Shown: positions 8,601 to 16,485, counted from the stretch's first letter. The stretch: DNA of 64,000 bases from JAJTCH01 sp040386195 (GCA_040386195.1 JAZKFV010000021.1:1-64000); one strand, 5' to 3'. Translations and numbers: made by a program. Notes: generated from the letters alone by a model not told the origin.

Positions 8601-10443
8601 TTCAATTGAAAACATTACCGGCTCAAGCTGGAACGACACTTTAATTGGCAATGATTCTAATAATATTTTCAACGGCAATGGCGGCAATGATTCAATTTCT
8701 GGCTCTCTTGGTGATGATACTTACATCTACAATCAAAATAGCGGAAGCGACACTATCATTGAAACTGGCTCTGGGGTTGATTCAATTCAATTTGGATTAG
8801 GAATTGAAGCTTCCGATCTAACTTTTGCAACCAACGGTAATGATTTAGAAATTCAAGTTGGCAATAATTCTGCCAACAAACTAATTCTAAAAAACCAACT
8901 AACCACAACTGATAAAATTGAGTTTTTAAAATTTGGTAGCGCAGGTAATGGAATATTAGCTTTGAACTCATTTGCAAATTCTGAACAATCCCCAATCGAC
9001 ATCTCCAAACAATTCTTTATCACCAACGAAGACCAACAGCTAATTCTTAACCCTAATTCTTTACTCCCCAATCCCAATTCTAAATTAAAAAATTTATCTG
9101 CCTCATATGGTTCAATAATTTTTGACGAAGAAAGCAACCGCTTTTTATATCAAGGTTTAGCAAATTTTCATGGTATTGATGAAATTACTCTAATTGAAGA
9201 AGACGAAACCCAAAGAAAATTCACCATTTTTGTCAATGGCGTTAATGATGCGCCAATTGGTGATGTTGCTAATATGGAAGTTAAGGTTGAAGAAGAGTTT
9301 AGTATTAATTTAAAAGATTATTTTAGCGATGTTGATGGTGATGACATTACCTTGTTATTAAAACTAAAAAATTCTGACCACCTGCCTGATTGGATTAATT
9401 TTAATGAAGCAACCGGAGTTCTATCTGGCAAGTCGGGCAGAGATGGCAGGCTAAATTTTACCATCACCGCCACTGATCCAAGCGGGGCTATAATCAGTGA
9501 TGATTTTACCATCAAAATCACCAGAGATATTGCTGAAGATATAATTCCGGATGCGCCAATTATGCAAATTATAGGAACTAACGGAGATGATATTTTGACC
9601 GCCACCGAAAATTCAGCTGATATAATTATGGCCGGCGATGGTGATGACATTATTGAATATGGCAAAGATGGTGATTGGCTAGAAGTTGATAATTTTATTT
9701 ATAGCGCATGGAATATTTATTCTGGTGATCAAATTATTGTCACCGGCAAACAAAGATCCTATGACGCTTTTGACGGCGGCAACGGCTATGACAAAATCAA
9801 TCTAACCTCAGGAAATGATGTGATGTTTTTAGATGATGCAATTGTCAGCAATATTGGCGAAATTGCCAAATTATCCTCAATTGAAGAAATTAACGCCGGC
9901 GATGGCGATGATGTCATTGACCTAACTTCATTAAATTTCAGCTATGAAGATGTAATTATTAATGGTGGCAATGGCGATGATGTTTTGTGGGGTAATGACG
10001 GCGACGATATTTTAAACGGTGAAGAAGGTAATGACAATCTGCAAGGTGGCAAGGGCAATGATATTATTGACGGTGGCAATGGTGATGACATTATCAAAGG
10101 CTATGACGGCAATGATTCAATCACTGGCGGCAATGGTTTTGATATGATTAGCGGCGGCGCGGGGAATGATATTTTTATTTTCACCAACAAAACAGATTCT
10201 GCCCAAACCATTTCTGAGCAAGAGGCGGATATGATTTTAGATTTTATTCAAGGCGAAGATAAAATTGATTTATCCACACTTGGCTTTCAATCAATCACCT
10301 TTGGACAAAACAGCAATATTTCCGCCGATGGTCTGGAATATTATTATCAAAATGGTGACACCATTATTGATGATCCAAATTCTAACTTTGGGTTCAGAAT
10401 GGCGGGAGAAATTAACCTGAATCACAATGATTTTAATTTTTAA
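2629..10443 (+). CDS. giant LytM-LysM-RTX repeat protein
   Basis: A 2604-residue protein without a Sec signal. Residues 8-145 are an M23 (LytM) peptidase domain with both metal motifs intact (HKGID and HLHYE, plus YGHLS). Residues about 208-262 are a LysM domain (YLIQSGDTFNNIANRL ... NVGDTINIP). Residues about 450-600 are Ala/Gly-rich and hydrophobic, resembling membrane-active or glycine-zipper segments. RTX nonapeptides of the GGxGxDxux type fill four blocks, about 650-930, 1120-1620, 1850-1960 and 2320-2520. They bind calcium and fold outside the cell. Residues about 2207-2300 look like an Ig/He_PIG-type module (DYFSDVDGDD, TGVLSGKSG). RTX proteins are normally exported by type I secretion through a C-terminal signal; no transporter genes lie here. 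Two places encode in-frame CTTACGA repeats (5712-5742 and 7111-7140). Probable peptidoglycan-active adhesin or toxin. Confidence 0.85.
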   Translation: MTNNISLPLQNYTRISSQYGLRNNPTGSGTQIHKGIDFASPTGTPIYAVRTGTITQIGLQDPSNSSVGLGQRITIDYADDLYDGRYGHLSEFALNPATGLIFKKDDKVEAGQLIGYVGSTGRSTGPHLHYEESYFDSHNEKHDRNPMPQFESLINNKNIKPSLTINLQDLEVQQAIDLILGKSQSTNPNQTLINDLSDYTRLTINNTTTNSYLIQSGDTFNNIANRLINEGKINSVQDLIDANPDIENLDSINVGDTINIPTLKSSENYSILSDPSIKHYADSGMIGTDGFYYVDASGNELAGDDLNNSVIKTEDESGNFFTLVKDNVFIPLKDGTLAAVESIIEMTQTAQVITEEFINGYVGQVTNLFTNPDAIAGLISDVATGIQRGDSPEEIAKFIATKLAVKQLLEQGSSIIKQQIQEALVDNAADIAAIESGNMLELSAEGAKALQGLESITNHPAFNYGYMVAISFATTLLLNANEGWDSEEYTQAAVQTAAQVGAQVAVQIAVQNGLIGSSVGAGAGAAIATLVSAAITDLFADDHMNSHQWQSTFATAGVMFVAAAAGSALATAMVVGSFAGPIGAVVAVIIVSQFMGGREYGPGEYPDPYSYLQTEPKLDENGNPTGDYNIIGIEPEGVVAIAREYYHDDLYGNSGSDNLIGKSGTNTIMGYDGNDHIEGRGDVDLLIGGKGDDEIFGGNGNDQIFGSQGNDNLFGGNGDDVIIGDTGSELTADDLSLITNADFIQGGNGNDQIMGEYGDDTIAGNDGDDIILGGTGDDRIEGNEGSDSILGEDGDDVILGGNGSDIIDGGAGVDVIYGNEGNDNIRGGDDNDEIYGNEGVDIIYGDSGNDLINSGADNDLVFGGISNDIVYGADGDDSLYGEIGNDYVIGGNGDDTVDGGAGDDVLMGGAGNDTINTGQGNDTIIYRLGDGDDMIIETESAGNDTLKLSEINSKLSNNTTNKIVLTKSGNDLLIQLRDDNNNIIANNSITVKDQFTGSEILKKIEFADGYHIDLTNLTTIPALNGEILLTTYDLRLTTNIDTSIQEELILGYNDIMQVQEEQNNPNSTYDQSNYNTSGEQEEIDNERYNEMQWHSYKKKRNVFGGYYTVWYKYYEQNLSGTNGNDRIVGHWWSENIYGGDGDDQLNGGDGNDNLYGGTGDDILHGGTGNDNIYGQEGNDRTYGGSGNDFIEGGSDNDQIYGNTGDDIINGDKTNDILSTSPRDWNFDGAAIKKRLLITNKNVRDFGLAGDDYIEGGDGNDIITDISGHNIIIAGNGNDQVQTGAGEDYIEGNDGSDLLNAGAGNDLVYGGGDNDIINGEAGNDSLYGQEGSDLINGNDGDDLISAGSGQDLINGNDGNDTVYGDLGIDIISGGNNDDYIYGGSGADIISGDDETVDGVRIAGAGNDLIKGGEGEDWIEGDAGDDIIYGDSGSDKVYGGIGNDTIYGGLDGDVLEGDAGDDIINGGLGNDILVDGAGSDNLDGGLGSDILILTKELTTYDLPLSTIIDTINNFNKTEDKIILKVDYQNPISFADIQAGMVQSQDDAQINLDNGQKIIIKNTNIADINASNFQIGLSGGENNDILFGTNGEDIIFGDGGDDEIYGGEGNDELWGGKGADALYGEGGDDILRYEADGKYSEVRTEIYFDEVGNGFTSYNIGGGIGFWLYFNTFYDNTPGSNNGDRSVSMYDGNPLLTNFITTQSSFSDDIIQYSSSYVKEAERNIIPIIGSLTKSAKTHIWEWFYDYNHYSYDYANNILQDSQFRIELNYTLTKISYEYTINNNYSTKNFHTSELTDITGHNRTFDKFIGGSGINTILMTEGNDVLALDDQASAGASDQARVRDISVIHAGAGDDIINFSTQKYSYGDAVVYGGTGNDKIWLSSGNDQIFGGEGNDEIYSGTGNDNLVGGLGDDLLFAGIGNDILEGSGGANQLNGEDGDDIFIGGSGSDTINGGTGNDTISYANSAASVAINLANNSTSDGAANNDAANDLISSIENITGSSWNDTLIGNDSNNIFNGNGGNDSISGSLGDDTYIYNQNSGSDTIIETGSGVDSIQFGLGIEASDLTFATNGNDLEIQVGNNSANKLILKNQLTTTDKIEFLKFGSAGNGILALNSFANSEQSPIDISKQFFITNEDQQLILNPNSLLPNPNSKLKNLSASYGSIIFDEESNRFLYQGLANFHGIDEITLIEEDETQRKFTIFVNGVNDAPIGDVANMEVKVEEEFSINLKDYFSDVDGDDITLLLKLKNSDHLPDWINFNEATGVLSGKSGRDGRLNFTITATDPSGAIISDDFTIKITRDIAEDIIPDAPIMQIIGTNGDDILTATENSADIIMAGDGDDIIEYGKDGDWLEVDNFIYSAWNIYSGDQIIVTGKQRSYDAFDGGNGYDKINLTSGNDVMFLDDAIVSNIGEIAKLSSIEEINAGDGDDVIDLTSLNFSYEDVIINGGNGDDVLWGNDGDDILNGEEGNDNLQGGKGNDIIDGGNGDDIIKGYDGNDSITGGNGFDMISGGAGNDIFIFTNKTDSAQTISEQEADMILDFIQGEDKIDLSTLGFQSITFGQNSNISADGLEYYYQNGDTIIDDPNSNFGFRMAGEINLNHNDFNF
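5712..5742. repeat. tandem CTTACGA units within the RTX gene
   Basis: ACTTACGACTTACGACTTACG and on: four to five successive CTTACGA units in the frame of the RTX gene, encoding LTTYDLRLTTN between two RTX blocks. Same unit as in the palindrome at 54053-54134. Confidence 0.9.
7111..7140. repeat. second CTTACGA tract within the RTX gene
   Basis: CTTACGACTTACGACTTACC followed by ACTTTCGACT: about four units, the last ones diverged. Encodes LTTYDLPLST, close to the peptide from the first tract. Both tracts follow an RTX block. Confidence 0.85.
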
Positions 10444-10453
10444 AACCCAATTT

Positions 10454-11077
10454 ATGAAAATAAAAAACCCGTTAATTCTATTAATTTTCTGTTTAATATT
10501 TCCAAATCTGGCTAATGCCGCTTTAAATGGTGGAAGCCCTCCGGATAGCGGAGGTTCTGGATCTTCGCTCAACTCTGATAAAAACAAAAATTTTTCAGAA
10601 AGTAGTTTTGGCGCTGGTTTAGCGCTGGGAGTTAGGTTTAATTTAGCTGACGATATTTTTTTTGATTCGCAAGAGGTGGAATTTGGCAACAAAGCAAATA
10701 AGCCTTCCTCAAAAAAATCGGATCACATTTTCACTGAGATTGGTGTGTTTGGTAATCAATTTTTATCAGGAGAAATTAAACAGAATTTTGGTGGTAAAAT
10801 AAATCTTGGTTACGAAACTCACGGATTTAGAATTTATGGTTCTGGCGGATATGTTGCCTCAACTTTTGATTATCAGGAACAAGGTCAGAAAAAAGAATCA
10901 TTAATAAAATCCGCACCATTTTTTGGTGGTGGAATTGGCTATGATATTACTAAAAATATTAGCCTGAGATTGGATGGAATGTTTTATGAATTTGATTTTA
11001 AACCCAAAAATTCTGGTTTTAATGGTGTTAATGTTAGCGTTGCGGCAGGAGCTTTTGGAGTTGGGGTTTATTTTTAA
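10454..11077 (+). CDS. outer-membrane beta-barrel protein
   Basis: Translation from ATG 10454 gives a 207-residue protein with a signal peptide (IPLL-type core ending at NLANA) and then a Gly/Ser/Pro-rich linker of about 30 residues. The remainder alternates hydrophobic and polar residues in strand-like stretches (INLGYETHGFRIYGSGGYVAS, GIGYDITKNISLRLDGMFY). It ends in VGVYF, the terminal Phe expected for recognition by the Bam machinery. This fits the small Opa/OmpA-like beta-barrel class. The start at 10427, inside the RTX gene, would spoil the signal peptide. It begins ten bases after the RTX stop and is probably co-transcribed, so it may help surface display of that protein. Family call is structural, not by named homologue. 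Confidence 0.65.
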   Translation: MKIKNPLILLIFCLIFPNLANAALNGGSPPDSGGSGSSLNSDKNKNFSESSFGAGLALGVRFNLADDIFFDSQEVEFGNKANKPSSKKSDHIFTEIGVFGNQFLSGEIKQNFGGKINLGYETHGFRIYGSGGYVASTFDYQEQGQKKESLIKSAPFFGGGIGYDITKNISLRLDGMFYEFDFKPKNSGFNGVNVSVAAGAFGVGVYF

Positions 11078-11227
11078 AAACTAAAAACTAAATAGGTTTG
11101 AAGACAGGCTCTAGAGATATTAGCTTTAACCACCAAACAAAAACAAGAAATCATTCTTCATAAGTCTTTATTCTTAATGGTTCCAAGATTACTTACTTGC
11201 ACCAAAGGCTTTTGGGGAGGAGTAAAA

Positions 11228-13633
11228 TTAATAAATCCCCATTGTCTCAGTATTATTTTCTTCATCTCCATCTTGCTGGGGGGCGATATTTGAATCTTCT
11301 TCAATCACATCATTCAATTTAAAGGCTTCAAAAATAATATTTGCTTTTGGAGTTTCTGGAGTTGGTAGCGCGCCAGTTGTGCGGTCAATTTTTACTAACT
11401 TAACATCGTTTGGAACTCTAAAAGGAGTTGATGGAACATTTTTTAAAGCTTGTTTCATAAAGTCGATAAAAATTGGCAAAGCAACTGAAGCACCAGTTTC
11501 GCCAGATCCTAATGTTTTTGGCGTATCAAAACCAACATAAACACCAGCAACCAAATCCGGAGAAAAGCCAACGAACCAAGAATCAATTGAGTTGTTGGTT
11601 GTGCCGGTTTTGCCGCCGATAATTTTGCCAATTGATTTTGCTCGCGCTGAAGTTCCTCTTTGCACCACGCCCTCTAACATTGAGGTGATTTGATAGGCTG
11701 TGACCGGATCAATAATTCTTGGTCTGTCGTCAGATAAAGATGGAATAATTATGCCGCTGCCGCTGCCAAGCAAGCAATCCTCACAATTTCTTTGATCTCT
11801 TTTATAGATAGTTTTGCCATCACGATCTTGAATTTTTTCAATAATCGCCGGACTAACTTTTTTGCCACCATTCACAATAATTGAATAGGCGGTGACAATA
11901 TTAGTAAGATTACTTTCAATTGATCCTAATACGCTAGAATAAATTGCTGGCGGATGAGCGTTGATTCCAAATCTGGAGATAACTTCGGAAATTTTTTCTA
12001 AACCAACCTGATCAGCCATTTTAACGGTTGTAACGTTAATTGAATTTTCTAATCCAGTTCTAAGAGTGATCGGGCCATAATATTCACCGGAATAATTAGT
12101 TGGTTGATATGGTGGCAAACCGCCGCCTTGATTAAGAGTGATTGGCTCATCAACAATTATTGATGCTGGAGTTAAGCCATTTTCAAGAGCGGTGATATAA
12201 CCAAAAGTTTTCATCACCGATCCTGGTTGTCTTTGGGCTTGAGTGGCACGGTTAAATTGATTCACCGCGTCAATATAACCACCCATCATTGCCAGAACCC
12301 TGCCGCTATGAGGATCCATCGCTAAAAAAGCGCCATTAACATTAGGAATTTGACGCAAATAATATTTGCCAGCTTTACCTTGAACTTCCTCAACCATAAT
12401 CACATCACCAACATTAAGAACATCGCTCGCTTTTTTGATTACCGGACCAAGGCTGCTAGTTCCTAAATGTTTTCTTGCCCATTTCATCTCACTTAAATCA
12501 ATAACTCCCAAATCTCCACCAGCAATACCAATATTGGCGTTATTATTATTTACGCTCAAAACTACCGCCTTATCCCAACTATCTTTATGAAGCTCTTTTA
12601 TTTGAAAAGCGCTCAACTTTTCTATCCAATCAAGGTTAGAAATATTGCTGATTTTTCCAAGCGCGCCGCGATAACCGTGTTTGATATCGTAATTTTCAAT
12701 GCCGGCTTGTAAAGCAACAGCGGCATATTTTTGTAGTTCAGGCTGTAAAGTGGTGCGCACCACAATGCCACTTTCAAAAACATTTGTTGAACCGTAAAGA
12801 TTGGTTAATTCTTTTTTAACTGCATCAGAAAAAAACTCGGCTTTAAAAACCTCATCATCACCTTGTTCTTTTAGAATAATTGGTTTTGCCATTGCCGCTT
12901 CGCCCTCTTCTTTGGTAATGAAATGTTCTTCAACCATTCTGCCAATTACCCAATTTCTTCTTATCTTAGCTTTTTCAATGTTTTTGCGCGGATCTAATTT
13001 GGATGGAGCTTTAGGCAAGGTTGCTAAAAGCGCCATTTCTTCAATAGAAAGATCATCAATTGATTTATCAAAATAAGCCTGCGATGCAGCAGCAACGCCA
13101 TATGATCCTGATCCTAAATAAATTTGATTTAAATAAAGTTCTAAAATCTCGTCTTTAGAAAAAGTTGCGGTCATTCGAAAAGCTAAAATTGCCTCTTTGA
13201 TTTTTCTTTGCAAAGTTTTTTCATTGGAAAGTAAAAAGTTTTTAACCACCTGTTGAGTAATGGTAGAAGCGCCTCCAGAAATTTGGTCGCCACTAACAAC
13301 TGAAAAAACATTTTTGATTGCCGCACGAACAATTGCCAAAGGATCAATGCCGGAATGTTTATAAAAATTGCTATCTTCCGCTGCTAAAAATGCGTCAATT
13401 AAATGTTGAGGAATTGTTCCGATTGGAACAAAAATACGTTTTTCTTTGGAATATTCAGTGAGTAATTTGCCGTCGGCAGTATAAAGACGAGTGGTGATTA
13501 ATGGGCTATAAGATTTTAATTGTTCGTAATCCGGAAGGTTGCTGCTGTATTTTTTGACCATATAAAATCCGGCGCTGATGCCGAATAACAACAAAGCAAT
13601 TAAGCTTACCGCAATAATGTTTATGGTTTTCAT
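11228..13633 (-). CDS. mrcA: penicillin-binding protein 1A, bifunctional
   Basis: The 801-residue product is a class A PBP that polymerises glycan strands and cross-links peptides in the periplasm. A single N-terminal membrane helix (about 5-25) is followed by the glycosyltransferase domain with the catalytic Glu in AAEDSNFYKHSGID (about residue 86) and GGASTITQQ. The transpeptidase domain has SVMK (about 474), ENSIN (the SxN motif) and GGKTGTT (about 672). All active-site motifs are present and length is normal for the family. It stands 69 bases downstream of ccoS on the same strand. Its presence argues for a real, if possibly thin, peptidoglycan wall, together with the carboxypeptidase at 16553 and uppP. 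Confidence 0.95.
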   Translation of the reverse strand: MKTINIIAVSLIALLLFGISAGFYMVKKYSSNLPDYEQLKSYSPLITTRLYTADGKLLTEYSKEKRIFVPIGTIPQHLIDAFLAAEDSNFYKHSGIDPLAIVRAAIKNVFSVVSGDQISGGASTITQQVVKNFLLSNEKTLQRKIKEAILAFRMTATFSKDEILELYLNQIYLGSGSYGVAAASQAYFDKSIDDLSIEEMALLATLPKAPSKLDPRKNIEKAKIRRNWVIGRMVEEHFITKEEGEAAMAKPIILKEQGDDEVFKAEFFSDAVKKELTNLYGSTNVFESGIVVRTTLQPELQKYAAVALQAGIENYDIKHGYRGALGKISNISNLDWIEKLSAFQIKELHKDSWDKAVVLSVNNNNANIGIAGGDLGVIDLSEMKWARKHLGTSSLGPVIKKASDVLNVGDVIMVEEVQGKAGKYYLRQIPNVNGAFLAMDPHSGRVLAMMGGYIDAVNQFNRATQAQRQPGSVMKTFGYITALENGLTPASIIVDEPITLNQGGGLPPYQPTNYSGEYYGPITLRTGLENSINVTTVKMADQVGLEKISEVISRFGINAHPPAIYSSVLGSIESNLTNIVTAYSIIVNGGKKVSPAIIEKIQDRDGKTIYKRDQRNCEDCLLGSGSGIIIPSLSDDRPRIIDPVTAYQITSMLEGVVQRGTSARAKSIGKIIGGKTGTTNNSIDSWFVGFSPDLVAGVYVGFDTPKTLGSGETGASVALPIFIDFMKQALKNVPSTPFRVPNDVKLVKIDRTTGALPTPETPKANIIFEAFKLNDVIEEDSNIAPQQDGDEENNTETMGIY

Positions 13634-13702
13634 AAATTATGATTTTAAAACAGGCGAAGGAAATTAAGGGCGAAAGAATAATTATTTAGGAATAAAGATG
13701 CA

Positions 13703-13861
13703 CTAAGTAATTTTATCGTTTTTTTCATCATTAAATAAAATGCGATTTGCCGCACCTTCTAAATCTTCAAATTGTTTATTTTTTAACGACCATAAAAACG
13801 CAAGCAATCCAACGGCACCGAGCAATAAAGCGATTGGAATCAAATATATCAAGACTGTCAT
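13703..13861 (-). CDS. ccoS: cbb3 oxidase assembly protein CcoS
   Basis: A 52-residue protein starting MTVLIYLIPIALLLGAVGLL. It has one transmembrane helix and the family signature AFLWSLKNKQFEDLEG followed by AxRIL. CcoS (FixS) is a small inner-membrane factor needed for copper and haem loading of cbb3-type cytochrome oxidase. Length and motif order match the family well. The usual partners ccoG, ccoH and ccoI are not next to it; only a possible fragment of a metal ATPase tail lies across the intergenic space on the other strand. Its retention implies that a cbb3 oxidase is encoded elsewhere in the genome. Confidence 0.8.
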   Translation of the reverse strand: MTVLIYLIPIALLLGAVGLLAFLWSLKNKQFEDLEGAANRILFNDEKNDKIT

Positions 13862-13934
13862 TTATTTTAAGATTTAAACATTTTAGAATAAGCCCAATTT
13901 AATCAAGAACTGATATTATGACACTAAAATCCAA

Positions 13935-14066
13935 ATGGTATATTTTTCATTTAATCGTCAAATCAGCGGATTGTCACTTTTATTAGAAATTATTGATGTA
14001 GTTGCAATTCTTAATGCTCTTAGGTTAATCTGGAAAAAAGATTTTAACTCGGATATTAAAGACTAA
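13935..14066 (+). other. candidate 43-residue ORF, possible ATPase-tail remnant
   Basis: An ORF starting at ATG 13935 encodes a hydrophobic helix containing VVAILNALRLIW. The AxLNALRL stretch resembles the last transmembrane helix of heavy-metal P-type ATPases such as CcoI. The orientation is opposite to ccoS, so it cannot be the intact neighbour of a normal ccoIS operon. It may be a decayed, inverted remnant or a chance short ORF. No ribosome site is obvious. Low confidence. Confidence 0.2.
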
Positions 14067-14087
14067 ATTTTTCATAAGCTTTCAAAA

Positions 14088-14525
14088 ATGTATAAAATAT
14101 TTCATAACAACATCAAACATTTTTCATTAATCATCGGCTATTTAAATCTGCTGCGCTCCTTTTATTACAGCTCTGCTGAAGGTAATACTGAAGATAAAAG
14201 TTATATTATTGCCGATAAAATGATTGAGCGATTCAAGAATTTTTGTAAAAAAACCATTAAAGAAATTGAGAAACTTATTGAAGATCCATCTTTAACAACA
14301 AGTCTTAATACTAAAGATTTAAAGGAAATAGTGAAATTGATGAACTCTCTTGCCAAGCCGGCTAGTCAGGGTTTGATTCAAGAAATTGGAGATTCAATTT
14401 TACAAATAGAAAAATTTATTGATTTTTTGCTTAATGATTTTCCTGAAAAAACTATTAATCAAGTCGATTTAAGAGCGATAAAAACTACAGTTAAAGTTTT
14501 TAAATATCAGATTTATTTGTGCTAA
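14088..14525 (+). CDS. hypothetical helical protein
   Basis: A 145-residue, mostly alpha-helical protein with many Lys, Ile, Glu and Leu residues and no signal peptide. The middle (residues about 45-70, RFKNFCKKTIKEIEKLIEDP) could form an amphipathic or coiled-coil helix, and the end is hydrophobic-basic. I do not recognise a family. The gene stands alone between ccoS and secG, about 95 bases upstream of secG. Composition is close to that of its neighbours. It could be a lineage-specific gene; existence is supported mainly by length and absence of stops in AT-rich DNA. Confidence 0.45.
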   Translation: MYKIFHNNIKHFSLIIGYLNLLRSFYYSSAEGNTEDKSYIIADKMIERFKNFCKKTIKEIEKLIEDPSLTTSLNTKDLKEIVKLMNSLAKPASQGLIQEIGDSILQIEKFIDFLLNDFPEKTINQVDLRAIKTTVKVFKYQIYLC

Positions 14526-14621
14526 GTTTTCTAAAAATTTAGCTGTTCTAAAAAATTACTTGAGAGATTAGTTTTTATAAATTAATCTGCGCGGCTCTTA
14601 ACAATCTTCAATTCAAAATCA

Positions 14622-14966
14622 ATGGAAAGTTTACAAGTCTTTTTGCTAATAATGCAGGTTGTAATTGCTGTAGTAATGATCTTTTTAGTTCTTATTCAAA
14701 AATCTGATGGCGATTCTCTAAGCGGAATTGGCGGCGGTTCTGGTGGTTTGAATTCTGTTATGTCTTCCAAATCTTCAGCCAATTTTTTAACCAAAGCAAC
14801 AATGACTTTAGTAGCATTTTTTATGCTCAATTGTTTAGTTTTGGCATTAATTTCTTCCAAAATTAACAAATCAAACACGTTGGAAATTGATAAAATTCTT
14901 GAACAGCAAAAAACTCAAGAACCAGCTCCAGCAGCAAATTCCGATTCAACTTCTCCAACTAAATAA
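14622..14966 (+). CDS. secG: preprotein translocase subunit SecG
   Basis: The 114-residue product has the SecG layout: a first membrane helix (about residues 5-25) ending LVLIQKSDGDSLSGIGGGSG, a glycine-rich cytoplasmic loop, and a second helix (about 53-73) after FLTKATMTL. The tail is polar, with a Pro/Ala/Ser-rich end. SecG sits in the inner membrane with SecY and SecE and helps SecA-driven export. Length is normal. gcvT starts eight bases downstream, so the two are probably co-transcribed. Confidence 0.9.
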   Translation: MESLQVFLLIMQVVIAVVMIFLVLIQKSDGDSLSGIGGGSGGLNSVMSSKSSANFLTKATMTLVAFFMLNCLVLALISSKINKSNTLEIDKILEQQKTQEPAPAANSDSTSPTK

Positions 14967-14974
14967 ATTTTAAA

Positions 14975-16075
14975 ATGAAAATCACAGCTTTAAACCAAAC
15001 TCACCGCAATCAAGGCGCAAAAATGGTTGAGTTTGCTGGTTATGATATGCCGGTTCAATATTCAGAAGGAATGCTCAAAGAACATGAATGGGTAAGAAGC
15101 GGTGCTGTTGGTTTGTTTGATGTTTCTCATATGGGGCAAGTTATTTTAGAAGGTCAAAATGTTGCTGAATTTTTATCGCACATCACCCCAACTTCCTTTG
15201 TTAATATTCCTAATTTTCTAGCCAAATACACAGTTCTAACCAATGAAAACGGTGGGATTATTGATGATCTAATCATCACTCGTTTGACTGAAAACAAATT
15301 CTTCGTGGTTATTAACGCTGGTTGCAAGGAAAAAGATATTGCTTGGATTAAACAAAATCTTCCTGCCAATATCAGATTTACTGAACTTGCCGAACGATCT
15401 TTAATTGCGGTTCAAGGCGCTCAAGCAGAAACAATTTTGCAAACTCTTATTGCCGATAAAAATCTAGCTGATTTACCTTATATGAATATGGGCGAATTCA
15501 AATTAAAAACTGGTGAAGAAGTTTATATCAGCAGAACTGGTTACACTGGCGAAGATGGTTTTGAAGTTAGTATTGAAAATGAAAAAGCTGCTTCTTTTTG
15601 GTTAAAACTTTGTGAAAACAATTCAGTAAAACCAATCGGTCTTGGCGCTCGCGATTCACTTCGCTTAGAAATGGGCTATCCATTATATGGTCACGATTTG
15701 GATGAAGAAACTTCTCCAGTTGAAGCTGCACTTTCTTGGGTTATTACCAAAGAACACAGCGGTTTCATTGGCTCTGCAAGAGTTTTGAATGAAAAAGCTA
15801 ACGGCATTAAAAGAAAAAGAATGGGCGTTAAACTGCTTGATCGTGGCATTGCTAGAGAAAATAGTGAAATCAGAAAAGATGGCAAAAAAATTGGCGTTTT
15901 AACTAGCGGCGGTTTTTCACCAAATTTAAAAGTTTCTATCGGGCAGGGTTACATTGACTCTAACTTTGCTAAAGCTGACGAATTAGTTACAGTTGTTGTT
16001 AGAGACCGAGAAATTCCAGCCATTGTTTGTTCACCAGTTTTTGTTGCTGCAAAAACTAAATCTGTTAAAAAATAA
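14975..16075 (+). CDS. gcvT: glycine cleavage T protein (aminomethyltransferase)
   Basis: The 366-residue product is a full-length GcvT. It moves the methylene group from the H-protein-bound aminomethyl intermediate to tetrahydrofolate and releases ammonia. Family marks include GLFDVSHMGQ near the N terminus (about residues 47-56), the folate-site region SRTGYTGEDGFEV (about 185-197) and GLGARDSLRLEMGYPLYGHDL (split about 217-237). The C-terminal OB-like domain (GVKLLDRGIARE ... GVLTSGGFSPNL) is complete. gcvH follows 24 bases later; the P protein gene is not in the window, so it must lie elsewhere if the pathway works. Confidence 0.95.
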   Translation: MKITALNQTHRNQGAKMVEFAGYDMPVQYSEGMLKEHEWVRSGAVGLFDVSHMGQVILEGQNVAEFLSHITPTSFVNIPNFLAKYTVLTNENGGIIDDLIITRLTENKFFVVINAGCKEKDIAWIKQNLPANIRFTELAERSLIAVQGAQAETILQTLIADKNLADLPYMNMGEFKLKTGEEVYISRTGYTGEDGFEVSIENEKAASFWLKLCENNSVKPIGLGARDSLRLEMGYPLYGHDLDEETSPVEAALSWVITKEHSGFIGSARVLNEKANGIKRKRMGVKLLDRGIARENSEIRKDGKKIGVLTSGGFSPNLKVSIGQGYIDSNFAKADELVTVVVRDREIPAIVCSPVFVAAKTKSVKK

Positions 16076-16099
16076 TTACTAACCTTAATCAATTAAATT

Positions 16100-16474
16100 A
16101 TGACTATGAAATATACTAAAGATCACGAATGGATAAAAGTTGAAGGCGATATCGCCACAATGGGAATCACTCAGCACGCCGCAGATGCGCTCGGTGAGTT
16201 AGTTTATGTTGAATTGCCAAAAGTTGGTAACAAATATAACAAGGGTGATGCTGCTGTGGTGGTTGAATCTTCTAAATCAGCTAGTGATGTCTACACTCCA
16301 GTTTCTGGTGAAATTGTGGCTATTAATGATTCTCTAGTTTCAACTCCTGAAAATGTTAATAACGATACTTACGGAAATGGTTGGTTAGTTAAAATCAAAA
16401 TTTCTAATCCTGCGGATCTTGATGACGCAATGGATGAAGGCGATTATCAAAAATTCTTATCAGAAAATAATTAG
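16100..16474 (+). CDS. gcvH: glycine cleavage H protein
   Basis: A 124-residue lipoyl carrier. It starts with KYTKDHEWIK, has ALGELVYVELP and the lipoylation site VVVESSKSASDVYTPVSGEI, in which the Lys of SSKSA (about residue 63) carries the lipoyl arm. NDTYGNGWLVKIK completes the fold. Length is typical. It shuttles the aminomethyl group between the P, T and L proteins. A second in-frame Met two codons later is an equally good start. It directly follows gcvT and ends about 10 bases before a degenerate copy of the GTCATCCTGA repeat. Confidence 0.95.
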   Translation: MTMKYTKDHEWIKVEGDIATMGITQHAADALGELVYVELPKVGNKYNKGDAAVVVESSKSASDVYTPVSGEIVAINDSLVSTPENVNNDTYGNGWLVKIKISNPADLDDAMDEGDYQKFLSENN

Positions 16475-16485
16475 CAACCAAAAGT

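Noticed and set aside
4560..10200. CRISPR-like or satellite pattern of regularly spaced GGTAATGATGAT-type repeats
   Set aside because: The repeats are codons for RTX nonapeptides (GGxGxDxux) in one long open frame; there are no spacers.
10291..10692. Minus-strand open frame across the RTX end and the beta-barrel start
   Set aside because: It overlaps two well-supported plus-strand genes and its peptide has no domain-like features.
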